DNA of 32,901 bases from Chryseobacterium sp. (GTDB lineage Bacteria > Bacteroidota > Bacteroidia > Flavobacteriales > Weeksellaceae): positions 1-32,901 of the forward strand of contig NZ_JALAHD010000234.1 of assembly GCF_022712095.1 (NCBI RefSeq), given 5' to 3'. The position numbers were made by a program, and so were the translations under genes. Shown here one piece after another: positions 15,808 through 23,364 of this stretch. Under the pieces are notes generated by a model. It had not been told where the DNA came from. It saw nothing but the letters and a program-made list of their open reading frames with translations, and searched no databases. The first letter of the stretch is position 1, and the number at the start of each line of letters is the position of its first letter.

Positions 15808-16839
15808 TTGAAATTTTACAGACTTACCCTCGTTACCTCATGTCTCCTGACTTTGGTAATGTTTCTTTTGGTAATCATTTTCGATTCACTAAAGGATATT
15901 TATTATCAGACTCCATTTTTTACAGTAGGGGTGTGCATATGTGTAGTATTGATATTCATCATTAATTGTGTAGTTCTCGAATTACTTTTCAACTATTATG
16001 GAAAAAAACAGGTTCGAAGAATTTCCAATCTTCTTCCGGAAGAAATGGTTCAGAAAAATGATGAGAACATTACCATTAAAGAATTAGGAGAAAGATTTTC
16101 AGACCTTAACCAGCAGAAAGCTTCTGAGATCGACATGATGAAAGAAATGGAAAGCTATCGTAAAGAATATATAGGAAATGTTTCTCATGAGCTCAAAACG
16201 CCTCTGTTTTCCATACAGGGATATGTAGAAACTTTAAGAGAAGGTGGAGTGGATAACTTAAGCATCAGAGATAAATATCTTGAAAGAATAGATATTTCAG
16301 TGGAAAGGCTTATTGCAATTGTTACCGATCTGGACCTAATCAACAGGCTGGAAGCAGGAGAGATTAACCTTAATCTCTCTAAATTTGACGTTAATCTTTT
16401 AGTCCGTGAGATTTTTGATCTTCTGGATCTTGAAGCGGTAAAGAATAATACTACCTTACAGATTCAGACTTTACATCCTCAGATATTTGTTACCGCTGAT
16501 AAGCAAAAAATGTCCCAAGTATTTATCAATTTAATTTCCAATGCGATTCATTACGCAAACAGACAGGAAGCTAAAGTGATTGTGAAAACCAGTGTATTAA
16601 AAAATAAGGTTCTGGTAGAAGTAATTGATAACGGGATGGGAATAAAACCAGAAATATTGCCGAGAATTTTTGAAAGATTCTATAGAGTAGAGACCAGCAG
16701 AAGCAGAAGGGAAGGGGGTTCCGGACTTGGATTGGCTATTGTAAAGCATATTTTGGAAGCACATAATGAAAACATTACCGTAGAAAGTGTATATTTAGAG
16801 GGAACAAAATTTAGCTTTATGCTCGAAAAAAGTAAATAA
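15808..16839 (+). CDS. PhoR-like membrane histidine kinase
   Basis: The protein has 343 residues, with a TTG start at 15808 because the first transmembrane helix (LTLVTSCLLTLVMFLLVIIF) begins right after it. The next ATG would cut into that helix. A second helix at about 40-62 follows after a periplasmic loop of only about 13 residues. There is no recognisable PAS domain and only a short linker. The DHp motif is GNVSHELKTPLFSIQGYVETL with phosphorylated His127. The catalytic domain has INLISNAIHYA, DNGMGIKP, RIFERFYRVE and GSGLGLAIVKHI. FSIQGYVETL is characteristic of PhoR-type kinases. With almost no periplasmic part, sensing must be through the membrane helices or a partner such as a transporter. 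It forms a two-gene unit with the response regulator. Confidence 0.9.
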   Translation: MKFYRLTLVTSCLLTLVMFLLVIIFDSLKDIYYQTPFFTVGVCICVVLIFIINCVVLELLFNYYGKKQVRRISNLLPEEMVQKNDENITIKELGERFSDLNQQKASEIDMMKEMESYRKEYIGNVSHELKTPLFSIQGYVETLREGGVDNLSIRDKYLERIDISVERLIAIVTDLDLINRLEAGEINLNLSKFDVNLLVREIFDLLDLEAVKNNTTLQIQTLHPQIFVTADKQKMSQVFINLISNAIHYANRQEAKVIVKTSVLKNKVLVEVIDNGMGIKPEILPRIFERFYRVETSRSRREGGSGLGLAIVKHILEAHNENITVESVYLEGTKFSFMLEKSK

Positions 16840-16892
16840 TTCCGGCAAAATTTAAGAAAAAAAAATAATTTAAAAAATCATTAAATATTTTT

Positions 16893-16920
16893 TTGTGAAA
16901 TGTCATTTATTATATATTTG
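16893..16920 (+). promoter_or_regulatory. Full promoter (TTG - 17 bp - TATATTTG)
   Basis: TTG at 16893-16895 and TATATTTG at 16913-16920 are separated by 17 bp, matching the Flavobacterium -33/-7 consensus. The predicted transcription start is about 45 bp upstream of the ATG at 16973. This is the best complete promoter in the window. Confidence 0.75.
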
Positions 16921-16972
16921 CAACAGAAATTTATCAAAATAGTAAAGGCAAAAAAGTAATTGAGATATTGAT

Positions 16973-17566
16973 ATGGTTTACAAAATCCGTGTAATATTAG
17001 ACGCAAAAGAAAATATCTTTCGTGACGTTGAAATCAAAGCAAAACAAACGCTGTGGAATCTGCATTTGGGGATTAAAAGTGCATTCAGCCTGCAGGGTGA
17101 TGAGCTTTCCACTTTTAACTTATTGGAGGAAGATGGAACAATCGCTAAAAGTGTTCCATTAGAAGATATGAGTGATGATGGAGATGGAGAAATCATGTCA
17201 GATGTATATATCGATGAAGCATTTGAGAATGCAGGAGATAAAGCTCAGTTTCAGTATGGACTCCTTGATTTATGGGAGTTTTTCTGTGAGTTGATTGAAG
17301 TTATAGATGAGAAAAAAGGATTGAATTATCCTATAACGGTATACCGTTTTGGGAATGTTCCTTTAAAGGCTCCAAGTAAGAGTGGAAGCGGAGGTGCATC
17401 CAAAGGTAAAAAATCAGCCTTGCCTCTGATGGACGATTTTAATTTTGATGATGATTTTAGCGGAGGCGGGAATTTTGCAGATGAAGATGACAGCTATGAT
17501 GACGAAGAAGAAGATGACTACAATGATGATCTCTTTGAGGACGAAGAAGATGACGAAGAAGTATAA
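16973..17566 (+). CDS. pRiA4b ORF-3 family (IS1096 passenger-like) protein with acidic tail
   Basis: The protein has 197 residues. The N-terminal 130 residues match the plasmid pRiA4b ORF-3 fold: VYKIRVILDAKENIFRDVEI, TLWNLHLGIKSAF and QFQYGLLDLWEFFCELIEV. After a Gly/Ser/Lys linker (SKSGSGGASKGKK) the last 60 residues are almost entirely Asp, Glu, Asn and Tyr (DDEEEDDYNDDLFEDEEDD), a strongly acidic disordered tail. Members occur both on mobile elements and as ordinary chromosomal genes in Bacteroidota. I see no transposase or terminal repeats here, so it looks like a resident gene. The function is unknown. A strong promoter and a terminator flank it, so it is monocistronic. Confidence 0.82.
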   Translation: MVYKIRVILDAKENIFRDVEIKAKQTLWNLHLGIKSAFSLQGDELSTFNLLEEDGTIAKSVPLEDMSDDGDGEIMSDVYIDEAFENAGDKAQFQYGLLDLWEFFCELIEVIDEKKGLNYPITVYRFGNVPLKAPSKSGSGGASKGKKSALPLMDDFNFDDDFSGGGNFADEDDSYDDEEEDDYNDDLFEDEEDDEEV

Positions 17567-17571
17567 AATAT

Positions 17572-17597
17572 AAACCCTGAATTTTCAGGGTTTTTTT
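17572..17597 (+). terminator. Terminator after the pRiA4b ORF-3-like gene
   Basis: AAACCCTGA (17572-17580) pairs with TCAGGGTTT (17585-17593) over a 4-nt loop, followed by T residues to 17597. It begins 5 bp after the stop. Confidence 0.85.
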
Positions 17598-17619
17598 ATG
17601 TAAAATATTTTACAATCCT

Positions 17620-17627
17620 TATTTTTG
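17620..17627 (+). promoter_or_regulatory. -7 promoter element TATTTTTG of the GH13 gene
   Basis: This is an exact TAnnTTTG match 14 bp before the ATG at 17642. No clear -33 TTG is present at normal spacing. Confidence 0.5.
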
Positions 17628-17641
17628 TCAAAATTTGATGA

Positions 17642-18991
17642 ATGAAACGATTGATACTATTAGCCGTACTTGGACTGGGAATTGTTTCTTGTACGACTCA
17701 AAACACAAATAAATCAACTATGGACCTACCAAAAGAGTGGAAGCACACCACTAATATCTATGAAGTAAATGTAAGACAGTATACTCAGGAAGGAACTTTC
17801 AAGGCATTTGAAAAAGAAATGCCGCGTCTTAAAATGATGGGAGTGAAAACACTTTGGTTTATGCCGATTACTCCGATTGCCCAGCAAAATAAAAAAGGAA
17901 GCCTGGGAAGTCCTTATGCAGCTGCAGATTATACATCCATTAACCCTGAATTTGGAACTTTAGATGATTTCAAGCATATGGTTAATGAAGCCCATAGATT
18001 GGGCTTTAAAGTAATTATTGATTGGGTGGCTAACCATACAGGATGGGATCATGTATGGACCAAAACACATCCTGAATTTTATCTTAAAGATCCGGATGGA
18101 AAATTCCATATTGCTTCAGGAATGGATGATATTATAGAGCTTGATTATAAAAATCCTGAAATGAGAAAGGCAATGATTGATGCGATGAAATTCTGGGTAA
18201 GAGAAACTCATATAGATGGATTCAGATGTGATCTGGCTTCATGGGTGGAGGTTGACTTCTGGGAAGAAGCACGCCCTCAGGTAGAAATACTAAAGCCATT
18301 ATTCTGGCTGGGAGAATATGATGAGATTGAAAATCCAGAATATGGAAAGGTTTTTGACGCGAGCTATTCATGGAAATGGATGCATGCTTCGGAAGATTAT
18401 TATAAAAAGAATCTGCCTTTACAGGATCTTAGAGATCTGCTTGTAAAGTATTCCAATATTGGTGATGCTTCTATGAGGGCATGGTTTACAACAAACCATG
18501 ATGAAAATTCCTGGAATGGAACCGAATATGAGAAATATGGAGTTATCACTAAGCCGATGATTGTTTTCTCTGCAACATGGAATGGTGTTCCTTTATTATA
18601 TTCAGGACAGGAACTTCCTAATATGAAAAGGCTGGAGTTTTTTGAAAAAGACGTCATTGCCTGGGATGGAAGATATCAGATGGCAGATTTTTATAAAACT
18701 TTATTGCATTTAAAATCATCAAATCCGGCTCTGAGAGGAGGGGATACTGCAGTGACTACCTATCTTCTTCAGACTACAGCCGATGATAAGATTTTAGCCT
18801 ATGTACGAAAAAATGGTAATGATGAGGTTCTGGTCGTATTGAATATGTCTAAAGAACCCGTAAATTTCAGTATCAAGGATGATCATTTATCCGGGACATT
18901 CAAAAATGTATTTGACGGTACAAAAAGAGATTTTAATTCAAATAAGGACTTCCAGTTTAAAGTATCAGACTTTGTAGTTTTTGAAAAATAA
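17642..18991 (+). CDS. GH13 alpha-amylase family lipoprotein
   Basis: The protein has 449 residues. MKRLILLAVLGLGIVSC is a lipoprotein signal (Cys17), so the enzyme is anchored in the envelope. The GH13 barrel shows all four classical regions: DWVANHTGWDH, GFRCDLASW with nucleophile Asp197, WLGEYDE with acid/base Glu225, and TTNHDENSW with Asp287. A small C-terminal beta domain follows (ILAYVRKNGNDEVLVVLNMSKEP). It would hydrolyse or transfer alpha-1,4-linked glucans. At 449 residues it is compact, with no carbohydrate-binding module. No SusC/SusD pair or other glycan genes lie next to it, so it is not part of a polysaccharide utilisation locus in this window. It has its own -7 element and a terminator follows. 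Confidence 0.93.
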   Translation: MKRLILLAVLGLGIVSCTTQNTNKSTMDLPKEWKHTTNIYEVNVRQYTQEGTFKAFEKEMPRLKMMGVKTLWFMPITPIAQQNKKGSLGSPYAAADYTSINPEFGTLDDFKHMVNEAHRLGFKVIIDWVANHTGWDHVWTKTHPEFYLKDPDGKFHIASGMDDIIELDYKNPEMRKAMIDAMKFWVRETHIDGFRCDLASWVEVDFWEEARPQVEILKPLFWLGEYDEIENPEYGKVFDASYSWKWMHASEDYYKKNLPLQDLRDLLVKYSNIGDASMRAWFTTNHDENSWNGTEYEKYGVITKPMIVFSATWNGVPLLYSGQELPNMKRLEFFEKDVIAWDGRYQMADFYKTLLHLKSSNPALRGGDTAVTTYLLQTTADDKILAYVRKNGNDEVLVVLNMSKEPVNFSIKDDHLSGTFKNVFDGTKRDFNSNKDFQFKVSDFVVFEK

Positions 18992-19012
18992 AAGGAAAAC
19001 AATATAATGAAC

Positions 19013-19037
19013 AAAACGGGCTTTTGTCCGTTTTTTT
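19013..19037 (+). terminator. Terminator after the GH13 gene
   Basis: AAAACGGGC (19013-19021) pairs with GTCCGTTTT (19026-19034) with one G-T pair and a TTTT loop. A T run continues to 19037. Confidence 0.8.
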
Positions 19038-19049
19038 ATGTAAAATAAA

Positions 19050-19057
19050 TACATTTG
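19050..19057 (+). promoter_or_regulatory. -7 promoter element TACATTTG
   Basis: This is an exact TAnnTTTG match. It contains the TTG at 19055 that would otherwise look like a start codon, which fixes the real start at ATG 19079. Confidence 0.55.
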
Positions 19058-19078
19058 TTAGTTATCAATAACCGTAAA

Positions 19079-19519
19079 ATGAATAAAGCAGAAATCCTGA
19101 ATATCATCAAAGAGAAGATTACCGAAAAAATACGGAGTCTGGAATACCTTATTTCGGAAACAAGAGCATCCAATAATGACACTAAAAGTTCAATGGGAGA
19201 TAAGTATGAAACAGGAAGGGAAATGCTCCAGCAGGAAATCAATAATCTTCAGAGACAGCTTAATGAAGTACTGAGTCAGCAGGCAGCTGTTCAAAAGCTC
19301 AATGCGGAACCTTCCGCTCAGGTTCAAAGTGGAGCGTTGGTAAAAACGGATAAAGGACTGTTTTATGTAGCTGTTTCTGTTGGGGAAATTATATTGAATG
19401 GTTATAAAATGATAACGGTTTCCCCCGAGTCTCCATTGGTAAAAGCGATGTTTGGCAAGAAATTGGCAGACACTTTTACAATTAATAATAACCGGCAGGT
19501 TATTGAAAATATCTGGTAA
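19079..19519 (+). CDS. GreA C-terminal-domain-like protein with N-terminal coiled coil
   Basis: I choose the ATG at 19079 (146 residues, MNKAEILNIIKEKI) because the longer in-frame start lies in the promoter. Residues 1-80 form a long charged helical segment (ILNIIKEKITEKIRSLEYLISETRASNNDTKSSMGDKYETGREMLQQEINNLQRQL), probably an antiparallel coiled coil. The C-terminal 60 residues (SGALVKTDKGLFYVAVSVGEI...ITVSPESPLVKAMFGKKLADTF) resemble the FKBP-like C-terminal domain of GreA/GreB, including the SPLVKAMFGKK stretch that corresponds to the SPLGKALLGKK motif. It may bind RNA polymerase, but the tip residues of true GreA are not evident and the function is unproved. Bacteroidota homologues are often mislabelled 3-oxoacyl-ACP synthase. 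The repeat-protein gene follows after 9 bp. Confidence 0.75.
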   Translation: MNKAEILNIIKEKITEKIRSLEYLISETRASNNDTKSSMGDKYETGREMLQQEINNLQRQLNEVLSQQAAVQKLNAEPSAQVQSGALVKTDKGLFYVAVSVGEIILNGYKMITVSPESPLVKAMFGKKLADTFTINNNRQVIENIW

Positions 19520-19528
19520 ATATATTGT

Positions 19529-20179
19529 ATGAAAAAAAGTTTAATATTACTTGCTTTTCTATCGGCAGCTGCTTTTGTTCAGGCACAGGTGAAAGCTTAT
19601 GTTTCCGGTAAAAATTATAGTTTGCAATCCGTTGATATCACGTTAGGAAACCTGATAGTCAATATCAGTGAAGATGGTAAAATTACCAGGTTTTATGCTG
19701 ATGATCTCAATGGGAATGTTGATTATTATGATGATGAGAATTTTGATGCCTACCGATATGGAAAACTAAAGAATATAGGTAATATCAGCATCGAGTATTG
19801 GGATACACCGGATAAAACTGATCCTAAATATGGCAAAATAAAAAGCATTGGAAATGTTGGGGTTTCCTATTGGGATCAGGGAGCTTTTGACAAAGAAAAA
19901 TCAGGGAAAGTAAAAAAAATTGGAAATGTCTCCATAGATTATTGGGGAAATGATATAATAGACAATTCCCGGTATGGAAAAATGAAAATCATAGATGGTA
20001 TTTCTATAGATTATGGGGTAAAAGAAGTGATCAACCAAAGCCGATATGGAAAACTCATCCAATTTGGTCCTGTAAAAATAGACTATTGGAGTGATGATAC
20101 TTTTAAAGACAAAAGAAAATATGGAAAGTTGAAATCCGTTACCGGAAATTCTAAAGATATTATGGTTGTTTTTCTTTGA
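19529..20179 (+). CDS. Secreted protein of six 24-residue repeats, function unknown
   Basis: The protein has 216 residues with a Sec signal peptide (MKKSLILLAFLSAAAFVQAQ). From residue 77 it consists of repeats beginning YGK(L/I/M)K and containing IGN(I/V)SI(D/E)YW. The repeat starts fall at residues 77, 101, 125, 149, 173 and 198, so the period is 24 residues with one of 25. The last copy is truncated. The alternation of short hydrophobic strands and charged turns suggests a beta-solenoid or beta-meander in the periplasm or on the surface. I do not recognise a named family. The gene follows the GreA-like gene by 9 bp and converges with the LytTR regulator gene, with only 3 bp between the stops. 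Confidence 0.75.
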   Translation: MKKSLILLAFLSAAAFVQAQVKAYVSGKNYSLQSVDITLGNLIVNISEDGKITRFYADDLNGNVDYYDDENFDAYRYGKLKNIGNISIEYWDTPDKTDPKYGKIKSIGNVGVSYWDQGAFDKEKSGKVKKIGNVSIDYWGNDIIDNSRYGKMKIIDGISIDYGVKEVINQSRYGKLIQFGPVKIDYWSDDTFKDKRKYGKLKSVTGNSKDIMVVFL

Positions 20180-20182
20180 TCA

Positions 20183-20914
20183 TTAAATGCTTTTTCTGTC
20201 AATATAACTTTGAAGAGCTTCTTTATATTGAGGTGCTATACTAATTTGCTGTTCTCCGATTACAATATGGTTCCTTTCAATAGCTTCAATTTTATCTAAA
20301 GAAATAATATAAGAGCGGTGTACCCTCATAAACTGTTCAGAAGAAAGTTCTTCTTCCAGTTTTTTCAGACTCATTAAAGTAAGAATAGGTTTCGGATTCG
20401 AAGAGGTAAAAATCTTTACATAATCCTTTAATCCTTCAATGTATAAGATCTCTGAAAAATTAATTTTGACCTGACGATACTCAGATTTGACAAATATAAA
20501 ATCTGATTTTTTTTGATCTTGAACAAAGGAGGCTGGTGATTGCTGTTGCCCTTCAAACCAAGCTTTCGCTTTGTTGGCAGCTGCTAAAAATTCACTGTAA
20601 TCGAATGGTTTCAGTAAATAATCCAAAGCATTTACTTTGTATCCGTCAATAGCATATTGTTCAAATGCTGTAGTGAAAATGATCTTGGTTTCGGGAGGCA
20701 ACATTTTGGAAAATTCCAGTCCTGAAAGATCAGGCATCTGGATGTCTAGAAAAAACAGGTCAATGTCTTTCACTTCTTCCAGTACCTGCATAGCCTGAAT
20801 AGCACTGTTACATTTAGCCTTCAGCTCAAGGAACGGGGTCTTTTGAATATAACTTTCTATAAGATTAAGAGCCAATGGTTCATCATCGGCAATAAGGCAA
20901 TTTATTCTTTTCAT
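20183..20914 (-). CDS. LytTR-family response regulator
   Basis: This 243-residue regulator has a receiver domain at about 1-120 with Asp10-Asp11, phosphoacceptor Asp57 (LFFLDIQMPDLSG), the TTAFEQYAIDGYKVNALDYLLKPF block and its conserved lysine. A linker and a LytTR DNA-binding domain follow at about 137-240 (FIFVKSEYRQVKINFSEILYIEGLKDYVKIF, RVHRSYIISLDKIEAIE). LytTR proteins bind pairs of short direct repeats one or two turns apart. Such a pair lies upstream of the first gene of this operon at 26896-26927. The cognate kinase gene ends 17 bp upstream. It is the last gene of the tolC-macA-macB-lytS-lytTR transcription unit. Confidence 0.93.
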   Translation of the reverse strand: MKRINCLIADDEPLALNLIESYIQKTPFLELKAKCNSAIQAMQVLEEVKDIDLFFLDIQMPDLSGLEFSKMLPPETKIIFTTAFEQYAIDGYKVNALDYLLKPFDYSEFLAAANKAKAWFEGQQQSPASFVQDQKKSDFIFVKSEYRQVKINFSEILYIEGLKDYVKIFTSSNPKPILTLMSLKKLEEELSSEQFMRVHRSYIISLDKIEAIERNHIVIGEQQISIAPQYKEALQSYIDRKSI

Positions 20915-20931
20915 CGGATAAAAAGATAAAT

Positions 20932-21987
20932 TTAATCAATTTTTAGCTTAATTTCTGCTATGTAAATATTGTTATTTAAATAATTGTTATATTCATGACT
21001 TTCAGGATATAAAAGACTGAGTCTTTTTTTCAGATTGTCCACTCCGATTCCGGAACCGCTTCTGTCAGTATCATCTTTTGGGAAATTAGAATTAGAGGCG
21101 ATAAACAGTATTTCGCCCTCCTGAATATTGATCTTAAAGAAAATATCAGAAGGCTCAGTTGCAGATACTCCATGTTTAAAGGCATTTTCCACTATTGATA
21201 TGAAGAGCAGGGGAATTACTTTCACATCAGGAATATGAGAAGGAAAATCAGTAATCACCTTTGTATTGTCATTTAGACGAAGAGACATCAGCTCAATATA
21301 TTTATTCAGAAAATCGATTTCATCGGCTAAACTTACTTTCTCCATTTCGGATTTATATAATAAATGCCGCATTAATTTACTCAGATTGTGAATGCTTGTT
21401 TTAGCCTTATCAGGAGAAATATCAACGAGGGAATAAATATTGTTTAAAGCATTAAAGAAAAAATGAGGCTGTAACTGAAATTTAAGATGCTGGAGCTCTG
21501 ATTTTAATTTAATATTATCTGCTTCTCTTTTCATTTCTTCAACATCACGGATTCTCTTTCCTGATTTTACAGCGATTGAAAATGCTACAGGAATGAGATA
21601 AATAAGGAAATCGAGGTAATATCTGAAAGCTGCAGGGGGAGGACCAAAATCTTTTTTTCCTGAATTGGCTGCATTGACCATTCTTTCCGGTTTCATCAGA
21701 TCCATAAATTCATTTTTAAGATAAGTAACTATTAAAAGCAGAAGAAGATTGGCTGCAAAAAATAATATTTTCTTATTTCTTTCCCTGGAGAATAGCCATT
21801 TAACGAAAATAAAATAGTTGACATAAAAAATAATGGCAATAAATATCAGCTGTAGCCAGAAATGAGAAAATATTTCCATCCAGTTTCTTTCCGTACCGAT
21901 AGTAAAGGTAGCGGGAAGAAAGAACAATACCATCCATATAAGCATATGGATGCTGAGTTCTAATCTATTATTTTGATTTTGATTCAT
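20932..21987 (-). CDS. LytS-type sensor histidine kinase
   Basis: The protein has 351 residues. Four predicted transmembrane helices lie at about 12-30, 42-64, 73-90 and 122-141, with a Pro/Gly-rich loop before the last. A coiled-coil linker leads to the His_kinase (PF06580) motif LKFQLQPHFFFNALNNIYSL with phospho-acceptor His175. FFF replaces the usual FLF. The ATPase domain has ISIVENAFKHGV and GSGIGVDNLKKRL. There is no extracellular sensor domain, so the signal is probably membrane-associated or comes through the neighbouring ABC transporter. The gene lies between the MacB permease (139 bp upstream, containing a small ORF) and the LytTR gene (17 bp downstream). Confidence 0.92.
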   Translation of the reverse strand: MNQNQNNRLELSIHMLIWMVLFFLPATFTIGTERNWMEIFSHFWLQLIFIAIIFYVNYFIFVKWLFSRERNKKILFFAANLLLLLIVTYLKNEFMDLMKPERMVNAANSGKKDFGPPPAAFRYYLDFLIYLIPVAFSIAVKSGKRIRDVEEMKREADNIKLKSELQHLKFQLQPHFFFNALNNIYSLVDISPDKAKTSIHNLSKLMRHLLYKSEMEKVSLADEIDFLNKYIELMSLRLNDNTKVITDFPSHIPDVKVIPLLFISIVENAFKHGVSATEPSDIFFKINIQEGEILFIASNSNFPKDDTDRSGSGIGVDNLKKRLSLLYPESHEYNNYLNNNIYIAEIKLKID

Positions 21988-22017
21988 TTCGGTTATGAGT
22001 TTTAAAAATACAAATAA

Positions 22018-22119
22018 TTATATTTTAAACTTCTGTAAATATTGAAACCTTTTCAGAGAATGGATTCTTTTTCTCCAGAAGTTCCAGAATGTTTTCGCTA
22101 TTCTCTTTTTCCAGTCCAT
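22018..22119 (-). CDS. Possible 33-residue cationic amphipathic peptide
   Basis: This short ORF has ATG at 22117-22119 and stop TAA at 22018-22020. The ATG is 7 bp after the MacB permease stop. The peptide begins MDWKKRIAKTFWNFW. It has eleven Lys/Arg and one Asp, a net charge near +10. Hydrophobic residues at Trp3, Ile7, Phe11, Phe14/Trp15, Ile19, Leu22, Phe25, Leu28 and Phe31 are spaced by three to four, as expected for an amphipathic helix. It looks like an antimicrobial- or signal-type peptide, or a small membrane-associated regulator. It has no signal sequence and I recognise no family. It could still be a chance ORF in a 139-bp gap, so expression and conservation are the issue. Confidence 0.35.
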   Translation of the reverse strand: MDWKKRIAKTFWNFWRKRIHSLKRFQYLQKFKI

Positions 22120-22126
22120 GAATTTT

Positions 22127-23344
22127 TTATTCATATCGTAAGGCATTAATAGGGTCTGACTGTGCTGCTTTTCTTGCAGGATACCATCCGAAAAATACTC
22201 CGGTAATTGTACATACTGTAAATGATATCACGATAGAAGACATGGTTACCGTTACCGGCCAGCCCGCAAATTGTGAAATTCCTAATGTGGCAAGCAATCC
22301 TATAATAACTCCTAAAATACCACCGGTAATACTGATCAATACAGACTCTATCAAAAACTGAAACAGGATATCCGAATCTTTGGCACCAATCGCCATTCTC
22401 AATCCGATTTCTCTGGTTCTTTCTTTCACGGAAACATACATGATGTTCATAATTCCTATTCCTCCTACTACTAATGAAATACTGGCAATAGCAACTAATA
22501 AAACCGTAAGCATTTCACTTGTAGAACTGAAAGTGGAAATAAGCTCCTGCTGGGAAGATACATTGAAATTATCATCCTCACCATCTTTGATATTATGCTG
22601 TTTCTGCATAATGGTGGTGATTTCCTCTACTGCTTCTTCGGATTTTTCCTCACTAAGAGAAGAAGTAACAATAGACTGTAAATAATTCTGAGCTAAGATT
22701 CTTTTCTGTACAGCTGTATAAGGTGCTATGATAATATCATCCTGATCCTGTCCGAAAGTATTTTCTCCTTTTTCTTTTAAAACACCGATTACTTTAAACG
22801 GAATATTTTTAAAACGGATCATTTTTCCTATAGGGTCTTCATTCGGGAATAAGTTCTCCTGAACTGTTTTTCCGATTACGGCAACTTTTCCGAATGATTC
22901 AATATCATCTTCTGTAAACATGGCTCCGAATTCCACTCCCCAGTCACGGATGGATAGATATTCAGGAGAAGCTCCGTAGATGGTAGTGGGCCAGTTATTT
23001 GATCCTGCTATACTTTGTCCGCTTCCGTTTACTAAGGGTGAGATATCTTTTATCTGGTGGGCCTGGGATTTCAATGCTTTATAGTCATCCAGAGTTAAGG
23101 TTTGCATAGAGGTAGGGTCGGATCTTACACCACCCATCATTCCTGCACCGGGACGGATAGTAATAAGATTGGCCCCCATACTTGATATGTTTTTCTTAAT
23201 ACTTTCTTTCGAACCTTCTCCAATAGCTAACATCGCAATAACAGATGCTACTCCGATAATAATTCCTAACATGGTAAGAACTGCTCTCATTTTATTGAGG
23301 AGAATGGCTTTCCAGGCTATCTTTAATAAATTTGTGAAATTCAT
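22127..23344 (-). CDS. MacB-like ABC transporter permease
   Basis: The protein has 405 residues. Its first transmembrane helix lies at about 18-42 (VLTMLGIIIGVASVIAMLAIG), followed by a periplasmic MacB_PCD domain at about 45-275 (SSMGANLITIRPGAG...SLVNGSGQSIAG). Three helices follow, forming the FtsX domain (about 276-398: LLVAIASISLVVGGIGIMNIMYVSVKERTREIGLRMAIGA, VLISITGGILGVIIG, WYPARKAAQSDPINALRYE). This is the permease half of a mechanotransmission ABC exporter. In E. coli, ATPase and permease are fused in one MacB chain, while here they are separate genes. It would work with the MacA adaptor and TolC channel to expel a substrate from the periplasm. The substrate is unknown: macrolide-like compounds, lipids or peptides are all possible. 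The 110 bp before it contain a large inverted repeat. Confidence 0.93.
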   Translation of the reverse strand: MNFTNLLKIAWKAILLNKMRAVLTMLGIIIGVASVIAMLAIGEGSKESIKKNISSMGANLITIRPGAGMMGGVRSDPTSMQTLTLDDYKALKSQAHQIKDISPLVNGSGQSIAGSNNWPTTIYGASPEYLSIRDWGVEFGAMFTEDDIESFGKVAVIGKTVQENLFPNEDPIGKMIRFKNIPFKVIGVLKEKGENTFGQDQDDIIIAPYTAVQKRILAQNYLQSIVTSSLSEEKSEEAVEEITTIMQKQHNIKDGEDDNFNVSSQQELISTFSSTSEMLTVLLVAIASISLVVGGIGIMNIMYVSVKERTREIGLRMAIGAKDSDILFQFLIESVLISITGGILGVIIGLLATLGISQFAGWPVTVTMSSIVISFTVCTITGVFFGWYPARKAAQSDPINALRYE

Positions 23345-23364
23345 ACTACTTGTTTTTAGATATC

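Noticed and set aside
16973..17566. pRiA4b ORF-3/IS1096 passenger-like gene as evidence of a transposon
   Set aside because: No transposase, terminal inverted repeats or target duplications are visible, composition matches the neighbours, and the gene has its own promoter and terminator.
17642..18991. Polysaccharide utilisation locus around the GH13 lipoprotein
   Set aside because: There is no SusC/SusD pair, further glycoside hydrolase or glycan regulator next to it. The TonB receptor upstream belongs to another operon on the other strand.
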